NCBI RefSeq assembly: GCF_028713855.1
Contig: NZ_JAQTNN010000006.1
Coordinates: 108,835-172,834, forward strand
Length of the DNA: 64,000 bases
Origin: Sulfuricurvum sp.
GTDB lineage: Bacteria > Campylobacterota > Campylobacteria > Campylobacterales > Sulfurimonadaceae
Direction of reading: 5' to 3'
A program made the position numbers and the translations under genes. Position 1 is the first letter of the stretch, and each line of letters opens with the position of its first letter. Below are positions 52,669 to 61,687 of this stretch, piece after piece. The notes below the pieces were generated by a model. The model was given only the letters and a program-made list of their open reading frames with translations, was not told where the DNA came from and made no database searches.

Positions 52669-53607
52669 CTAATAGTAGAGATAGTAGGTGAAATGGAAAA
52701 AGAGCGGTGCAGTATAAGTGAGACTATCGACACGATCAAGTATCCCCCCATGCCCCGGCAATAGATGCCCCGAATCTTTTACCCCGATGTCCCGTTTGAC
52801 CATCGAGATGACGACATCGCCGACGAACCCCGCGCCGCTGATGAGCATCCCCGCCGCGAGCGCTTGAAGCGTCGTAAATGGGGTGAGAAACGAAAATGCC
52901 ACCGCGAGAGCGCTGAGGGTGATAAATGCCCCCACGAACCCCTCGACGGTTTTGTTGGGGCTTACTTTCGGGACGATTTTATGTTTGCCCAGAGCCTTGC
53001 CCCATAGATATTGTAATACATCATTGAGTTCGGTGAGTACGACGAGATAGAGCACCAGCTCTTTTCCCCCGACATCATGTCCCGCCACGGCAGGGAGCGT
53101 CATCATATAGGCGAGGTGGCTGAGACCAAAGACGAACATCATCAGCCCCCACTGCACACGGCTCGTGTTCTCTAAAAATCCCTGCGTCTCTCCGATGAGC
53201 ACCTGACGAAACGGGAGGAGCAAAAAGAGGTAAACGGGTATCCAAATGATAAACATTCCATACCATTGCGCCCCCGCGAACCAGTACTGAAACACGATGG
53301 AGAGGTAGGCGTAAAAGATAATCCGACGATCCGTCCGACGGGTCGGGATGAGGGTGAAATACTCTTTGAGGGCGAGATAGCTGATGAGGGCGAAAAAGAA
53401 CATCGCCACGGTGGTGTTGAGCATCGCGCCGAGTATAAATGCGCCGATAATGATCCACCAAGAGTAGACGCGGTCTTTGAGCTCTTGGGACGTTTTGGTA
53501 CGAAATATGACCGATACGACGAGGGTAGCAAACGCCAATATCCCTAAAATAATCAGTAAAACGATCCCGCTTTTATCCGAAAAGAGTGTTGTAATCGTCT
53601 CTATCAT
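52669..53607 (-). CDS. CdsA-like phosphatidate cytidylyltransferase (YnbB type)
   Basis: The start at ATG 53607 gives 312 residues with eight or so membrane helices. The CTP transferase signature is near the C-terminus: KVSPNKTVEGFVGAF and GDVVISMVKRDIGVKDSGHLLPGHGGILDRVDSLTYTAP. It makes CDP-diacylglycerol from phosphatidate and CTP. It overlaps the CDP-alcohol phosphotransferase gene by 4 bases. The pair looks like YnbA/YnbB of E. coli, an accessory set rather than the housekeeping copy. Confidence 0.9.
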   Translation of the reverse strand: MIETITTLFSDKSGIVLLIILGILAFATLVVSVIFRTKTSQELKDRVYSWWIIIGAFILGAMLNTTVAMFFFALISYLALKEYFTLIPTRRTDRRIIFYAYLSIVFQYWFAGAQWYGMFIIWIPVYLFLLLPFRQVLIGETQGFLENTSRVQWGLMMFVFGLSHLAYMMTLPAVAGHDVGGKELVLYLVVLTELNDVLQYLWGKALGKHKIVPKVSPNKTVEGFVGAFITLSALAVAFSFLTPFTTLQALAAGMLISGAGFVGDVVISMVKRDIGVKDSGHLLPGHGGILDRVDSLTYTAPLFFHFTYYLYY

Positions 53608-54203
53608 GATTTTAATCCCCGTACAGAGCGTCGAAGCACCGTCCACGCTCCCATTAGGGTCGCGACGATCATAATGAGATCAAACCACCCATCGGGCAAA
53701 ACTCCCAGCCCAAGAGCCAGAGAGAGGGCACCGATCACAAATGCCCGATCGCTTTTTCCCATCGGTCCATCATAGCGTCTCACTCCGCCGATGAGTGCCC
53801 CCAGTACCCCCGCCATCTCGGTGAGGATAGCTATAATGACGAACAGTACAACCCATGTGGCAGAGACTCCCGTAATCAGGGCAAAAGGGAGATAAAGCGC
53901 CGCATCCGAGAGGACATCGCTCATTTCATTCAGCATCGCCCCCCCGTCGCTTTTCATATCGTGCTCTTTGGCGAGCATCCCGTCGATCGCGTTGAGCGCC
54001 ATTCTCACAAACATCACCGCAGGGATGGAGAGCAGTGTCCAAAGTGCACCGTGGGTGAGAGCAACAGCACTTCCCGCGATAAAAGAGAGGAAGAGTGCCG
54101 CATAAGTGATTTGATTCGGAATTGCCCCTGCGTTTGCCAGAGCTCCGACTATCGGACGGAGAAAGTTTTGAAATGCGGGTTTGAGATCGTAGATAGTCGC
54201 CAT
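53604..54203 (-). CDS. CDP-alcohol phosphatidyltransferase family protein (YnbA type)
   Basis: A 199-residue membrane enzyme with the CDP-OH-P motif DGx2ARx8Gx3Dx3D in variant form: NAIDGMLAKEHDMKSDGGAMLNEMSD. The typical arginine of the AR pair is replaced here by Lys (AK), and the remaining Asp residues are kept. It joins a CDP-activated lipid to an alcohol acceptor that is unknown. It is the first gene of the lipid operon. GAGGTGA-like context is absent; the start is taken from the ORF track. Confidence 0.85.
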   Translation of the reverse strand: MATIYDLKPAFQNFLRPIVGALANAGAIPNQITYAALFLSFIAGSAVALTHGALWTLLSIPAVMFVRMALNAIDGMLAKEHDMKSDGGAMLNEMSDVLSDAALYLPFALITGVSATWVVLFVIIAILTEMAGVLGALIGGVRRYDGPMGKSDRAFVIGALSLALGLGVLPDGWFDLIMIVATLMGAWTVLRRSVRGLKS

Positions 54204-54338
54204 TCATGTTCCACTGAGAAGATAGCAGCATTTTAGTATAAAAAACTAAAATTAAGTTATTTTTGTTATTTAATAACTGTCGACATTTCTCAAATTACTA
54301 CGATTCGCCAACATTCTTATCGTAAAATAACCTAGCCT

Positions 54339-54364
54339 CAAAATATAATAACCGTTATATTTTG
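54339..54364. promoter_or_regulatory. Inverted repeat upstream of the DUF2780 gene
   Basis: CAAAATATAA-TAACCG-TTATATTTTG, perfect 10-bp arms, ends eight bases before the -10 TATACT (54373-54378). It covers the -35 zone, so it could be a repressor or activator site. The intergenic region 54204-54403 shows nothing else clear. Confidence 0.45.
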
Positions 54365-54403
54365 GATTAGCTATACTCTAACATACACTATTCGGAGATA
54401 AAT

Positions 54404-54871
54404 ATGCGTTCAATCACTCTCACAACTTTACTTTTATTCGGCTCTTTACAAACAGTAAGCGCTTTTGATTTCGGATCGGCAATGCAAACGGTGGCTCCGG
54501 TAACACAAGCCCTCACCCCGATCGTCGATGCTAAACTCACCTCAAATCCACTCATCAAAAACATCACGACAACCCTCGGTGTCACTCCGACACAAGCGGT
54601 CGGCGGAACAGCGGCGATCATCAATGATGCCAAAGCCAATATGAAACCGAGCGATTTCACAGCGCTCACCAAACAAGTACCGCAAGCCAAAACTCTTCTC
54701 GGTGCCGCACCGGCTGGATTACTCGCTACCGGTACCGTCGGATCTCAATTTTCCGCGTTAGGGATGGATGCGTCTATGGTCGATAAATTCTCTCCGCTTG
54801 TTTTGCAATACCTCCAAAACGGGGCAACTCCGAGTATGGATAAAATTCTTACAGCAGCGTTTGCTCAATAA
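54404..54871 (+). CDS. Exported DUF2780 (VcgC/VcgE) family protein
   Basis: A 155-residue protein: signal peptide MRSITLTTLLLFGSLQTVSA, then the DUF2780 pattern TTLGVTPTQAVGGTAAIINDAKANMKPSDFTALTKQVPQAKTLLGAAP and LGMDASMVDKFSPLVLQYLQ. The family is periplasmic or secreted; its function is unknown. CGGAG precedes the ATG. The stop overlaps the start of mobA (TAATG), so expression of the two is coupled. Confidence 0.85.
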   Translation: MRSITLTTLLLFGSLQTVSAFDFGSAMQTVAPVTQALTPIVDAKLTSNPLIKNITTTLGVTPTQAVGGTAAIINDAKANMKPSDFTALTKQVPQAKTLLGAAPAGLLATGTVGSQFSALGMDASMVDKFSPLVLQYLQNGATPSMDKILTAAFAQ

Positions 54872-55455
54872 TGTTCTCACTTCCGTGCATTATTTTTGCA
54901 GGTGGCAAAAGCTCTCGCATGGGAGAGGATAAATCACTCCTCCCATTCGGTGGATTCTCATCACTGAGCGAGTTTCAATACGAACGCCTTATGCCTCTTT
55001 TTCAAAGTGTCCATATCTCGACGAAATCTGCCGATAAGTTTGATTTTAATGCCAACTTCATCCTCGATCCGGCAGAGGTAGACTATGCCCCTACGGCGGG
55101 ATTTGTAAGTGCGCTAAGAATGCTGGACGAGGATCGGATTATGGTTTTGAGTGTCGATACTCCGTTTATAGATGAACGTGTATTTCAAACATTAATCGAT
55201 GCAGACAGTGGAGAGTTAGATGCAGTCATCGCCAAAACACAAACAGGAAGCCATCCGTTATGCGGAATCTATCACCGATCTCTTTTGAAAGAATTTGAGC
55301 GGATGCTGGCTGAGGGGGATCACCGACTAGGGAAACTCCTCTCTAATGCAAAGACACTTTACGTCGAATTTAGTGATGAAGAGCCGTTTGCCAATCTCAA
55401 CCATCCGCACGAGTATAAAGATGCATATGAGCGCTTCGATTCAAAAAATCGATAA
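54871..55455 (+). CDS. mobA: Molybdenum cofactor guanylyltransferase
   Basis: A 194-residue enzyme with the GTP-binding nucleotidyltransferase motif IIFAGGKSSRMGEDKSLLPFGG at the N-terminus and the Mg-binding Asp in VLSVDTPFID. It adds GMP to molybdopterin to make the guanine dinucleotide cofactor of DMSO-reductase-family enzymes. The molybdoenzyme operon at 59.5-64 kb and moaC at 57.7 kb are natural neighbours. It is coupled to the DUF2780 gene, an unusual partner. Confidence 0.9.
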   Translation: MFSLPCIIFAGGKSSRMGEDKSLLPFGGFSSLSEFQYERLMPLFQSVHISTKSADKFDFNANFILDPAEVDYAPTAGFVSALRMLDEDRIMVLSVDTPFIDERVFQTLIDADSGELDAVIAKTQTGSHPLCGIYHRSLLKEFERMLAEGDHRLGKLLSNAKTLYVEFSDEEPFANLNHPHEYKDAYERFDSKNR

Positions 55456-55485
55456 AACGTAACCTTCTTTAGTTACAATCACTTT

Positions 55486-56604
55486 ATGAGTATACAAATT
55501 TTATTTCCGCTGATCGCAACACTCTTTTTTGCGATGATTCATTATCTCACCTACACTCGAGTCGTCTGCCATTTACATATTAAACTACAAACCCGTATCG
55601 CCTTAAAATATTTCTTAATCATTAATATAATCAGCATTATCGGCTATCTCTCGAGCCGTTATCTGCTCAGTCCCCCAAAATACATCTATTTTGTCCTTTC
55701 ACTCAGTATTGGTGTCGGATTTATCTTGTTTATGAGTACGATTCTTTACGAGCTACTCCGTCTTATGCAAAGAGTTGTCCCTTTTAATCCTGAAAAGCGG
55801 GCTTTTTTTAAACGTTCCAGTGATCTTGGTTTTTTGAGTCTCGGAAGTGCCTATTTAGGAGCGGCCGTTTTGGAAGGGTCTAAAGATCCTATTGTCAATT
55901 TCGTGGATGTGAAACAAAATCGTTTCGGCGGAAAATCCTATACGATTGTTCAGATCAGCGATATGCATATCGGCGGTCTCATCGACAAAAAATTTGTTGC
56001 CGCAAGCGTTGCAGCGATCAATCATCTAAACCCTGACCTCATCGCGATAACAGGAGACTTATCCGACGCGCATATTTCCATTATCCAAGACTCTGTCGAT
56101 GAATTACGCCATCTTAAAAGCCGATTTGGAACCTATTACGTTGTCGGAAATCATGAATATTTTCATGCTATCGACGCCACGGTTGAACATGTAAAAACAC
56201 TCGGCATCCATGTATTGGAAAACAGCGCTGTTTCTATTAATAACGATTTTTACATTGCCGGAGTGAATGATCTATTTGGATTTCGTGCCGACACGTATCT
56301 CCCGGACATTACAAAAGCGATGGGAAACATTCCCCCAGAAATACCAACGCTTCTCTTGGCACATCAACCCAAATTCGTAGAATATCTGGAAGGATTTACC
56401 CCCTCTTTAATCTTGAGCGGTCACACCCATGGAGGACAAATTTGGCCGTTTCACTATCTCGTCAGCCTCACGCAGCCTTATCTCAAAGGACTTTATCCGC
56501 TAGGCTCAAATCGCCATATTTATGTCAACAGCGGTATCGGATTTTGGGGACCGCCGATGAGACTCGCAGCCCAGGCAGAAATCACCTGCATTACATGGTC
56601 ATGA
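55486..56604 (+). CDS. Membrane-anchored metallophosphoesterase (YkuE-like)
   Basis: A 372-residue protein with four N-terminal helices (about 1-95) and a cytoplasm- or periplasm-facing calcineurin-type domain. Metal ligands are in VQISDMHIGG (D..H), AITGDLSDA, VVGNHEYFH, LLAHQPKF and LSGHTHGGQIWPF. The YkuE-like group hydrolyses phosphodiesters, perhaps of lipids such as UDP-diacylglucosamine; the true substrate is unknown. Its 3' end overlaps the convergent gene by 6 bases. Confidence 0.9.
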   Translation: MSIQILFPLIATLFFAMIHYLTYTRVVCHLHIKLQTRIALKYFLIINIISIIGYLSSRYLLSPPKYIYFVLSLSIGVGFILFMSTILYELLRLMQRVVPFNPEKRAFFKRSSDLGFLSLGSAYLGAAVLEGSKDPIVNFVDVKQNRFGGKSYTIVQISDMHIGGLIDKKFVAASVAAINHLNPDLIAITGDLSDAHISIIQDSVDELRHLKSRFGTYYVVGNHEYFHAIDATVEHVKTLGIHVLENSAVSINNDFYIAGVNDLFGFRADTYLPDITKAMGNIPPEIPTLLLAHQPKFVEYLEGFTPSLILSGHTHGGQIWPFHYLVSLTQPYLKGLYPLGSNRHIYVNSGIGFWGPPMRLAAQAEITCITWS

Positions 56605-57489
56605 TACGGATTCTTCCGCACATTTTTTGCACGGGTCTTTCTCACTTTTGCGGACCAAATAAATAAAGACGGCAAACACCAATAACAAAAATGCCAATGC
56701 CGCAATGAGTGTCGATGCATACGGTAAATCTTTGTAGTTATGGATCGAAATTTTAAAGACGACTAACAATGCCTCAATCAATAGTGCGATAATAATCGAT
56801 ACCGAAAAGTTGAGCAGTGTTTTGGCATTAAACGCATCGCTTACATGCTGAGTTCGCGGTAATACTTCCTGCTCGAAAATCGTTTTCCCCAGATCGTAAA
56901 CGGCAAGTCCAAGCGTCAACGCGATAATAGGCTTGAAAACAGCATCAATGTTAAGCGGCTCTTTCGCGACTAAATACCCGCCAAAAGTATAAAAACCATA
57001 CAGCACAACAAAAATGCCAAAAAAGAGTAATCCTCCGCCGATAACCGCATACGATGAGCGATTGATCCGTTTAAATACATCATTTTTCTCAATCAGATCA
57101 AATCTCTCTAACAGACTCCTTACCCGAAAATCCAAAAATAGATAGCCATCCGAAACTGCATAAACAACCGTGATACACAAATGCCCGGTTGCAGTTGAGA
57201 TATAGGGTTCACTGACATGGTACCCTTTTTGGATAGCCACTTCATCGACCAAATAGGCACGATCGATTCCGGCGTGGTGTCCCTCTTCTCGCTCAGCATA
57301 AATATTGGGTGAATTTTGGACAAATCCCTCATCGCATTTATAGATGAGTTCCAAACTCGGAAATGTTTTATAAAGACGCTCAGCCAGCTGTACGTTAAAT
57401 GTTTTTAAACTGACTCGACCTAAAGATGTAAGGATGAATTTTTCGATCAACGGGGCATTTGCGGCGTAACTTCGTACTAAATTTTGCAT
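56599..57489 (-). CDS. PDC/Cache sensor-domain membrane protein
   Basis: A 296-residue protein with an N-terminal Cache-like domain (about 10-130: FPSLELIYKCDEGF, YLVDEVAIQKGYHVSEPYISTATGHLCITVVYAV) and then four membrane helices (about 150-285). The C-terminus has a CXXC, SEKDPCKKCAEES. There is no signalling output domain, and the N-terminal domain is placed before the first helix without a signal peptide, so it may face the cytoplasm. I recall similar Campylobacterota proteins but know no function. Confidence 0.75.
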   Translation of the reverse strand: MQNLVRSYAANAPLIEKFILTSLGRVSLKTFNVQLAERLYKTFPSLELIYKCDEGFVQNSPNIYAEREEGHHAGIDRAYLVDEVAIQKGYHVSEPYISTATGHLCITVVYAVSDGYLFLDFRVRSLLERFDLIEKNDVFKRINRSSYAVIGGGLLFFGIFVVLYGFYTFGGYLVAKEPLNIDAVFKPIIALTLGLAVYDLGKTIFEQEVLPRTQHVSDAFNAKTLLNFSVSIIIALLIEALLVVFKISIHNYKDLPYASTLIAALAFLLLVFAVFIYLVRKSEKDPCKKCAEESVS

Positions 57490-57595
57490 CTTTGTCCCCT
57501 TTCGTACTATTTAATTTGATTTTATATTTAAAAGTCTTGCCCTGCACTGTACTCATCAGCGCAGAGCAATCCTCAGGAATCTTGAAGGAGGTTTT

Positions 57596-57628
57596 ATGAG
57601 CATTCAGGAATTACATACTATCCTTTAG
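57596..57628 (+). CDS. Orphan 10-codon ORF with strong ribosome site
   Basis: AAGGAGG four bases before ATG opens MSIQELHTIL and stops. The signal is stronger than those of most real genes here. It may be a leader peptide, a remnant of a deleted gene or chance. The rest of the 263-base gap holds the moaC -10 TATAAT (57719-57724). Confidence 0.25.
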   Translation: MSIQELHTIL

Positions 57629-57752
57629 TACCACCAAAATCTCATGACAAAACTATAACCCATTTTTTATCCGTAATATGATTATTTTTTAATCAACCCC
57701 CGATTTACAACTCTAAGCTATAATAATAAAAAGAATAACAAAAGAGAACCTA

Positions 57753-58238
57753 ATGAATTTAACCCATCTCGATGAGCGTGACCGCCCGAAAATGGTTGAT
57801 GTCTCAGACAAAACAAGTACTTCACGCGTTGCCGTTGCCAGCGGGCTTATTACTATGAGCCAAAGTGCATTTGATGCGGTTATCACTCAAACAGCAAAAA
57901 AAGGACCCGTCCTCCAAACGGCCGTAATTGCAGCAATTATGGGAACCAAAAAAACCTCTGATTTGATCCCGATGTGCCATCCGCTGAACCTCAGCGGAGT
58001 ACACTGTGATATCGAAGAACTCCCTGATCTTCCGGGATTTAAACTGATCGTTACGGCAAAGCTCAGCGGACAAACGGGTGTGGAGATGGAAGCATTAACA
58101 GGTACCAGTATTGGCTTACTCACTATTTACGATATGCTAAAAGCGATTGATAAAAGCATGGTGATCGGTCCCATCCAGCTTGAAACCAAATCAGGAGGCA
58201 AAAGTGGAAATTATCAACGAACTACCCCAGAAGCTTGA
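57753..58238 (+). CDS. moaC: Cyclic pyranopterin monophosphate synthase
   Basis: A 161-residue MoaC with the conserved [30 protein letters not shown] and [23 protein letters not shown] motifs and a C-terminal SGGKSG. It converts the MoaA product to cyclic pyranopterin monophosphate in molybdenum cofactor synthesis. Its partner moaA is not in the window. A TATAAT promoter lies 29 bases upstream. The next gene starts inside its 3' end. Confidence 0.95.
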   Translation: MNLTHLDERDRPKMVDVSDKTSTSRVAVASGLITMSQSAFDAVITQTAKKGPVLQTAVIAAIMGTKKTSDLIPMCHPLNLSGVHCDIEELPDLPGFKLIVTAKLSGQTGVEMEALTGTSIGLLTIYDMLKAIDKSMVIGPIQLETKSGGKSGNYQRTTPEA

Positions 58239-58473
58239 ACTGGAATATCCATGTAAATGGTGCTATAAAATAGTCGCCTATGAGCGAGCCGGAATTGAAA
58301 TCGCAGCGATGGAAATTTTTATGGAACGCAACTATGCTCTCAATCCGTCCAATACCAGTAAAAGTGGAAAATACATCAGCATGAACTTAGAGTTATTAGT
58401 TCATAATGAAGATGAGCGCACCTATTTTTACGAAACACTCAAAGCGCACCCGCACATTAAAATGGTGTTATAA
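58204..58473 (+). CDS. DUF493 (YbeD-like) family protein
   Basis: The GTG at 58204 with AGGAGG five bases upstream gives 89 residues, overlapping moaC by 35 bases. The ORF-track extension is not needed. [52 protein letters not shown] fits the alpha/beta regulatory-like DUF493 fold, related to ACT domains. Its function is unknown. It is coupled to moaC and precedes the coiled-coil protein gene by 9 bases. Confidence 0.82.
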   Translation: MEIINELPQKLELEYPCKWCYKIVAYERAGIEIAAMEIFMERNYALNPSNTSKSGKYISMNLELLVHNEDERTYFYETLKAHPHIKMVL

Positions 58474-58482
58474 AGGATATTT

Positions 58483-59532
58483 ATGAATTTAGAGACTCTT
58501 AAACGTGATATCAAAACCCGTTACCGTACCCTCACAAGCACCGATATTGAATCCAAAGTCGCCTCCGTAGTGGATGCGCTCAATACCGAATGGTCTATGA
58601 CCACACAAGGGCTCTCCCTTCAAGAACTTAAAACACTTGCCAGTGCTATGCTAGAAGAAGAGGGGTATGGCCTGCATGATGAACTCGAAAACCTCATCGC
58701 CCAAAAGGAGCGCATAGAGCGACAAATCGTACGTAAAAGCGAAGAGTTGCAACAGCTGAAATACTCTCTCTTTAATGCCCTTGAAAAACATATCGGAAAC
58801 TCTGATGAAATGCTCGAAAAACTGCATCAAGTCAAACTTCAATCGGTCGACCTCCTTGATATTCTCGAAGAGATCACAGAAAGTGCCATAATTACAACTC
58901 TCGAAAAAGGCTCGGACATTGAAGATACCCTGCATGAGATCATCAAAGAGATCACCTTTGAGACACTCAATGCCAATGTCCTTAATGCTGTCCGTATCCG
59001 CCGCATTTTGGCGAGTATCTTACAAAGTGCGATCAATATCGCAGAAGCAACACCTAATCAAGCAGAGAGTATTTTCAAAGGAACACTGATGGGTATCCGC
59101 AGTGCTCTGATCAAATCAATCGAAAAATTCCATCAATACCTTCTGTATGTCCCCGAAGAGGTTAAGGCTCTCTACCGCGAAGAGTACAAAACCATTGAAA
59201 CCGAACTTGATCGTATCGATACCCTCTTTACTCAGGTACTACATTCATTAAAAGGGAAGAATTCCCCTTTAATAATTGAACGTTTAGAACGAATCAGTAA
59301 CGATATTCACTTCGAATCCGATGAACTCACCAACCTCTCCAAAGAGACGGTAGAGCTATTACGCACCCGACTCTCAAAAATTAAACGGGGCGTTACGATG
59401 CAGGGTAGTAAACTGTTAAATTCCAAATCGGCTCAAGAAGCAAAAGCAATGGGTGTACGGGCATGGAGTGTTGCCAAATCGGCAATGAACGGCGCCATCA
59501 AAGGCGCTAAAGAAGCGATGGATAAGAAATAA
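58483..59532 (+). CDS. Coiled-coil helical protein (DUF6781-like)
   Basis: A 349-residue, almost wholly helical, acidic protein. There is a coiled coil at about 75-130 (ENLIAQKERIERQIVRKSEELQQL) and a central region with IRRILASILQSAINIAEATPNQAESIFKGTLMGIRSALIKSIEKF, which I connect with DUF6781. The C-terminal tail is Ala/Lys-rich amphipathic (NGAIKGAKEAMDKK), phasin-like in style. No function is known. The gene ends one base before the convergent ferredoxin gene. Confidence 0.72.
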   Translation: MNLETLKRDIKTRYRTLTSTDIESKVASVVDALNTEWSMTTQGLSLQELKTLASAMLEEEGYGLHDELENLIAQKERIERQIVRKSEELQQLKYSLFNALEKHIGNSDEMLEKLHQVKLQSVDLLDILEEITESAIITTLEKGSDIEDTLHEIIKEITFETLNANVLNAVRIRRILASILQSAINIAEATPNQAESIFKGTLMGIRSALIKSIEKFHQYLLYVPEEVKALYREEYKTIETELDRIDTLFTQVLHSLKGKNSPLIIERLERISNDIHFESDELTNLSKETVELLRTRLSKIKRGVTMQGSKLLNSKSAQEAKAMGVRAWSVAKSAMNGAIKGAKEAMDKK

Positions 59533-60618
59533 TTACAGATCTTTCGCCATCGTAAACATATTACTATATTGCTTAGTATAGCTCTCACAACGATCGCAAA
59601 TCGGCTCTCCCCCTTTATAAGGGAAAGGGCATCGGCATTCATGACACGTTACCATATCATAATGAACCAGTTGCTCCGCCCTCTCGAACGCAATGCTCAC
59701 AAAATCAAATTCCTCTTTTTTACTAATCGCTTTAGGTTTACAGATATCTTCACAAATTCCGCATCCGATGCATTTGCCCTGAGCAAAATAGATCCCTTGC
59801 TTGTCCGAAGTGGGAAATAACGCATCGGTTGGGCAGAACTGCGTACAATCACCGCAGTTGGTACAGCTTTGAAAATCAATTTGTTTATTAAAAAATAGAG
59901 AACTTGGCCCTTCAAACGTTGTTTCTACCATCGCTCCTATCCGCTCTTTAAGCGAATTTTTTAGCAGTATACGTTTCAACGGCATCTTCATGTCGGGAAG
60001 TTTGTGGTGTGCAGTTGTCATCGCGATATGAGCCTGTGATTCGGTAACAATCGACTCTTTGATTTTATCAAATCCTTTGCGGAAAAGTGCCCGTCGATCG
60101 GCTTCTTCTTCTTTAACATCAATCACTTCTATACGGTGTTCAACCCCGACTTGTTCTAATAACCGGTTTGATTCTTCGATCTTAGCGCGAATGGATCCTC
60201 CTAAAATACCGTTTTCATTCAGGACACACCCTTCGCAATGGCTCACATCACATTGAACACTTTTATTCGCTCGCAATGCCATAACGGCATAATGTTCAAC
60301 ATCAAATACGCCCAAGCACGGGGTAGAAATTTTGCAAGAGAGGACCGGTTCGTTAACATGTTGATACGCGGCTGCAAAACCGTTCGGATCGAAACTTTCG
60401 ATCTCAAATGCTTCAGTAGGACAGCTTCCGATACATCCTGCACATCCGACACATTCATTCTCAAACAAGGTCAGCTTGTTACGAACGAGATGAAAAGCGC
60501 CCTTCGGACAGAGATCGATACAAATTTTGCAATCGTTATGAAAATATTCATTACGAAGGCATCGCGTCGCTGTATAGCTGAAGAGATTACTTTTCTGGAC
60601 GAAATTCATATTACCCAT
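59533..60618 (-). CDS. Multi-cluster 4Fe-4S ferredoxin of the molybdoenzyme operon
   Basis: A 361-residue soluble iron-sulfur protein; start at 60618, where AAGGAGG lies six bases upstream. Four ferredoxin motifs are seen: CKICIDLCPKGAF and CVGCAGCIGSCPTEAF near the N-terminus, CTNCGDCTQFCPTDALF and CIGCGICEDICKPKAI in the second half. There is also a zinc-ribbon-like C-terminus CHECRCPF...CDRCESY. No membrane helix. It overlaps the TorD-like gene by 8 bases. It may be an electron donor or assembly factor for the enzyme, as seen in several Campylobacterota reductase operons. Confidence 0.85.
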   Translation of the reverse strand: MGNMNFVQKSNLFSYTATRCLRNEYFHNDCKICIDLCPKGAFHLVRNKLTLFENECVGCAGCIGSCPTEAFEIESFDPNGFAAAYQHVNEPVLSCKISTPCLGVFDVEHYAVMALRANKSVQCDVSHCEGCVLNENGILGGSIRAKIEESNRLLEQVGVEHRIEVIDVKEEEADRRALFRKGFDKIKESIVTESQAHIAMTTAHHKLPDMKMPLKRILLKNSLKERIGAMVETTFEGPSSLFFNKQIDFQSCTNCGDCTQFCPTDALFPTSDKQGIYFAQGKCIGCGICEDICKPKAISKKEEFDFVSIAFERAEQLVHYDMVTCHECRCPFPYKGGEPICDRCESYTKQYSNMFTMAKDL

Positions 60619-61180
60619 TCGTCCCTCCTTGGGATAAATACTCGATATCAGCACTCAAAAATTCAACGATAAAATCACAAATATCACGATAGAACGGAGT
60701 ATCCGCCATACTTTTCATCCCCATCATATACGGAATAACCCACGGAATAAGATGTTGATCCAAAAACTCCAATTGCCCTTTTACCTCTTCACGATAAACC
60801 AACGTCTGCATAAAAGCCAGCTCTATCGAAAGATGGTCAGGCGCCATAATTTCGGTCTGATCCATATTCACTTCAAACCCGTGGTTAAAATAAAATGCCA
60901 TTACCGGATTTTGCAATCCAACCAATGTCTCATTTTTTGCATCCAGAATAAAGGATTCCATCGGCTGGGTATTCAGGATGAACATCGAGCTGAAATCGGT
61001 ATTGAGTTCATCGTAGAGCACTTCAATATCCGTTGAGCCGATCCAGGCTTTGGTCTCTTCACCGATAATCTCTAAGAGCGATTCATTACTTTTAAGATCA
61101 TGGATAAAACGACGATCAGGGATATTGCTCATTACACGGGATAAAAAGGCATAAATATAAAGACGATATTCATTATTCAT
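60611..61180 (-). CDS. TorD/DmsD-family molybdoenzyme chaperone
   Basis: A 189-residue all-helical protein of the TorD/NarJ/DmsD chaperone type: RLYIYAFLSRVMSNIPD near the N-terminus, DFSSMFIL at about 60, AFYFNHGFEV, PDHLSIELAFMQTLV (the conserved E/PDH region) and YMMGMKSMADTPFYRDICDFIVEFL. Such chaperones bind the Tat signal of the catalytic subunit and help insert the cofactor. It sits between the haem subunit and the ferredoxin gene, as in clrABDC-like operons. Confidence 0.9.
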   Translation of the reverse strand: MNNEYRLYIYAFLSRVMSNIPDRRFIHDLKSNESLLEIIGEETKAWIGSTDIEVLYDELNTDFSSMFILNTQPMESFILDAKNETLVGLQNPVMAFYFNHGFEVNMDQTEIMAPDHLSIELAFMQTLVYREEVKGQLEFLDQHLIPWVIPYMMGMKSMADTPFYRDICDFIVEFLSADIEYLSQGGTNG

Positions 61181-61256
61181 CAGTAGTTCCTAAAAAAGTT
61201 ACAGGATTGTGTCATACGAGGGCTTTGAGACAGCAAAGTTTAGGTTATTAAGAGTC

Positions 61257-61276
61257 TAACCCCGAATAGGGCTAGG
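61257..61276. other. Hairpin downstream of the small exported protein gene
   Basis: CTAACCC with GGGCTAG (one mismatch) around CGAATA, in the 102-base gap before torD. There is no T run, so it may be a stability or processing hairpin, not a terminator. Confidence 0.3.
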
Positions 61277-61282
61277 CTGGTG

Positions 61283-61687
61283 TTATAAACACCCTTTGAA
61301 AAATGATTTTTTCGGAGGTGGCGGAGCTTTAAACTCAGTCGCATGAATCGTATTGGTTTTCTCATCAAGAATACCGACGATTACAACACCGTTTTTATTC
61401 ATCCCTTCACCTAACTCAGATACTTTGAGTTTAGTGGTATCGACATTATAGACTTTACCGGTTCCGTGTTGAAAGATAGCCAAAGCAGGGTGAGTACTTT
61501 CACCCGGCTCAATCTTTTTAAAACATCCGTCCGAACCGCATGCATAGTTTTCCAAATAACAATCGGCAAAGGCTCCCTCAGCAGCACACGCCGGAGTTGT
61601 CAAAAGACCTTCAAATTCTTGTGCTTCGGGCTCAGCTGCAAACGCACTGAAAACAAGTGCAGCGCATAACAATGCTACCTTTTTCAT
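61283..61687 (-). CDS. Small exported protein of the molybdoenzyme operon
   Basis: A 134-residue exported protein (signal MKKVALLCAALVFSAFA). It has four or five cysteines (TPACAAEGAFADCYLENYACGSDGCFKK) that could form disulfides, an OB-like beta domain (IFQHGTGKVYNVDTTKLKVSELG) and a Pro/Lys tail APPPPKKSFFKGCL. Its start overlaps the haem subunit stop by one base. It has no counterpart in the classical clr, ser or ebd operons that I know, so it is an extra piece here. Confidence 0.75.
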   Translation of the reverse strand: MKKVALLCAALVFSAFAAEPEAQEFEGLLTTPACAAEGAFADCYLENYACGSDGCFKKIEPGESTHPALAIFQHGTGKVYNVDTTKLKVSELGEGMNKNGVVIVGILDEKTNTIHATEFKAPPPPKKSFFKGCL

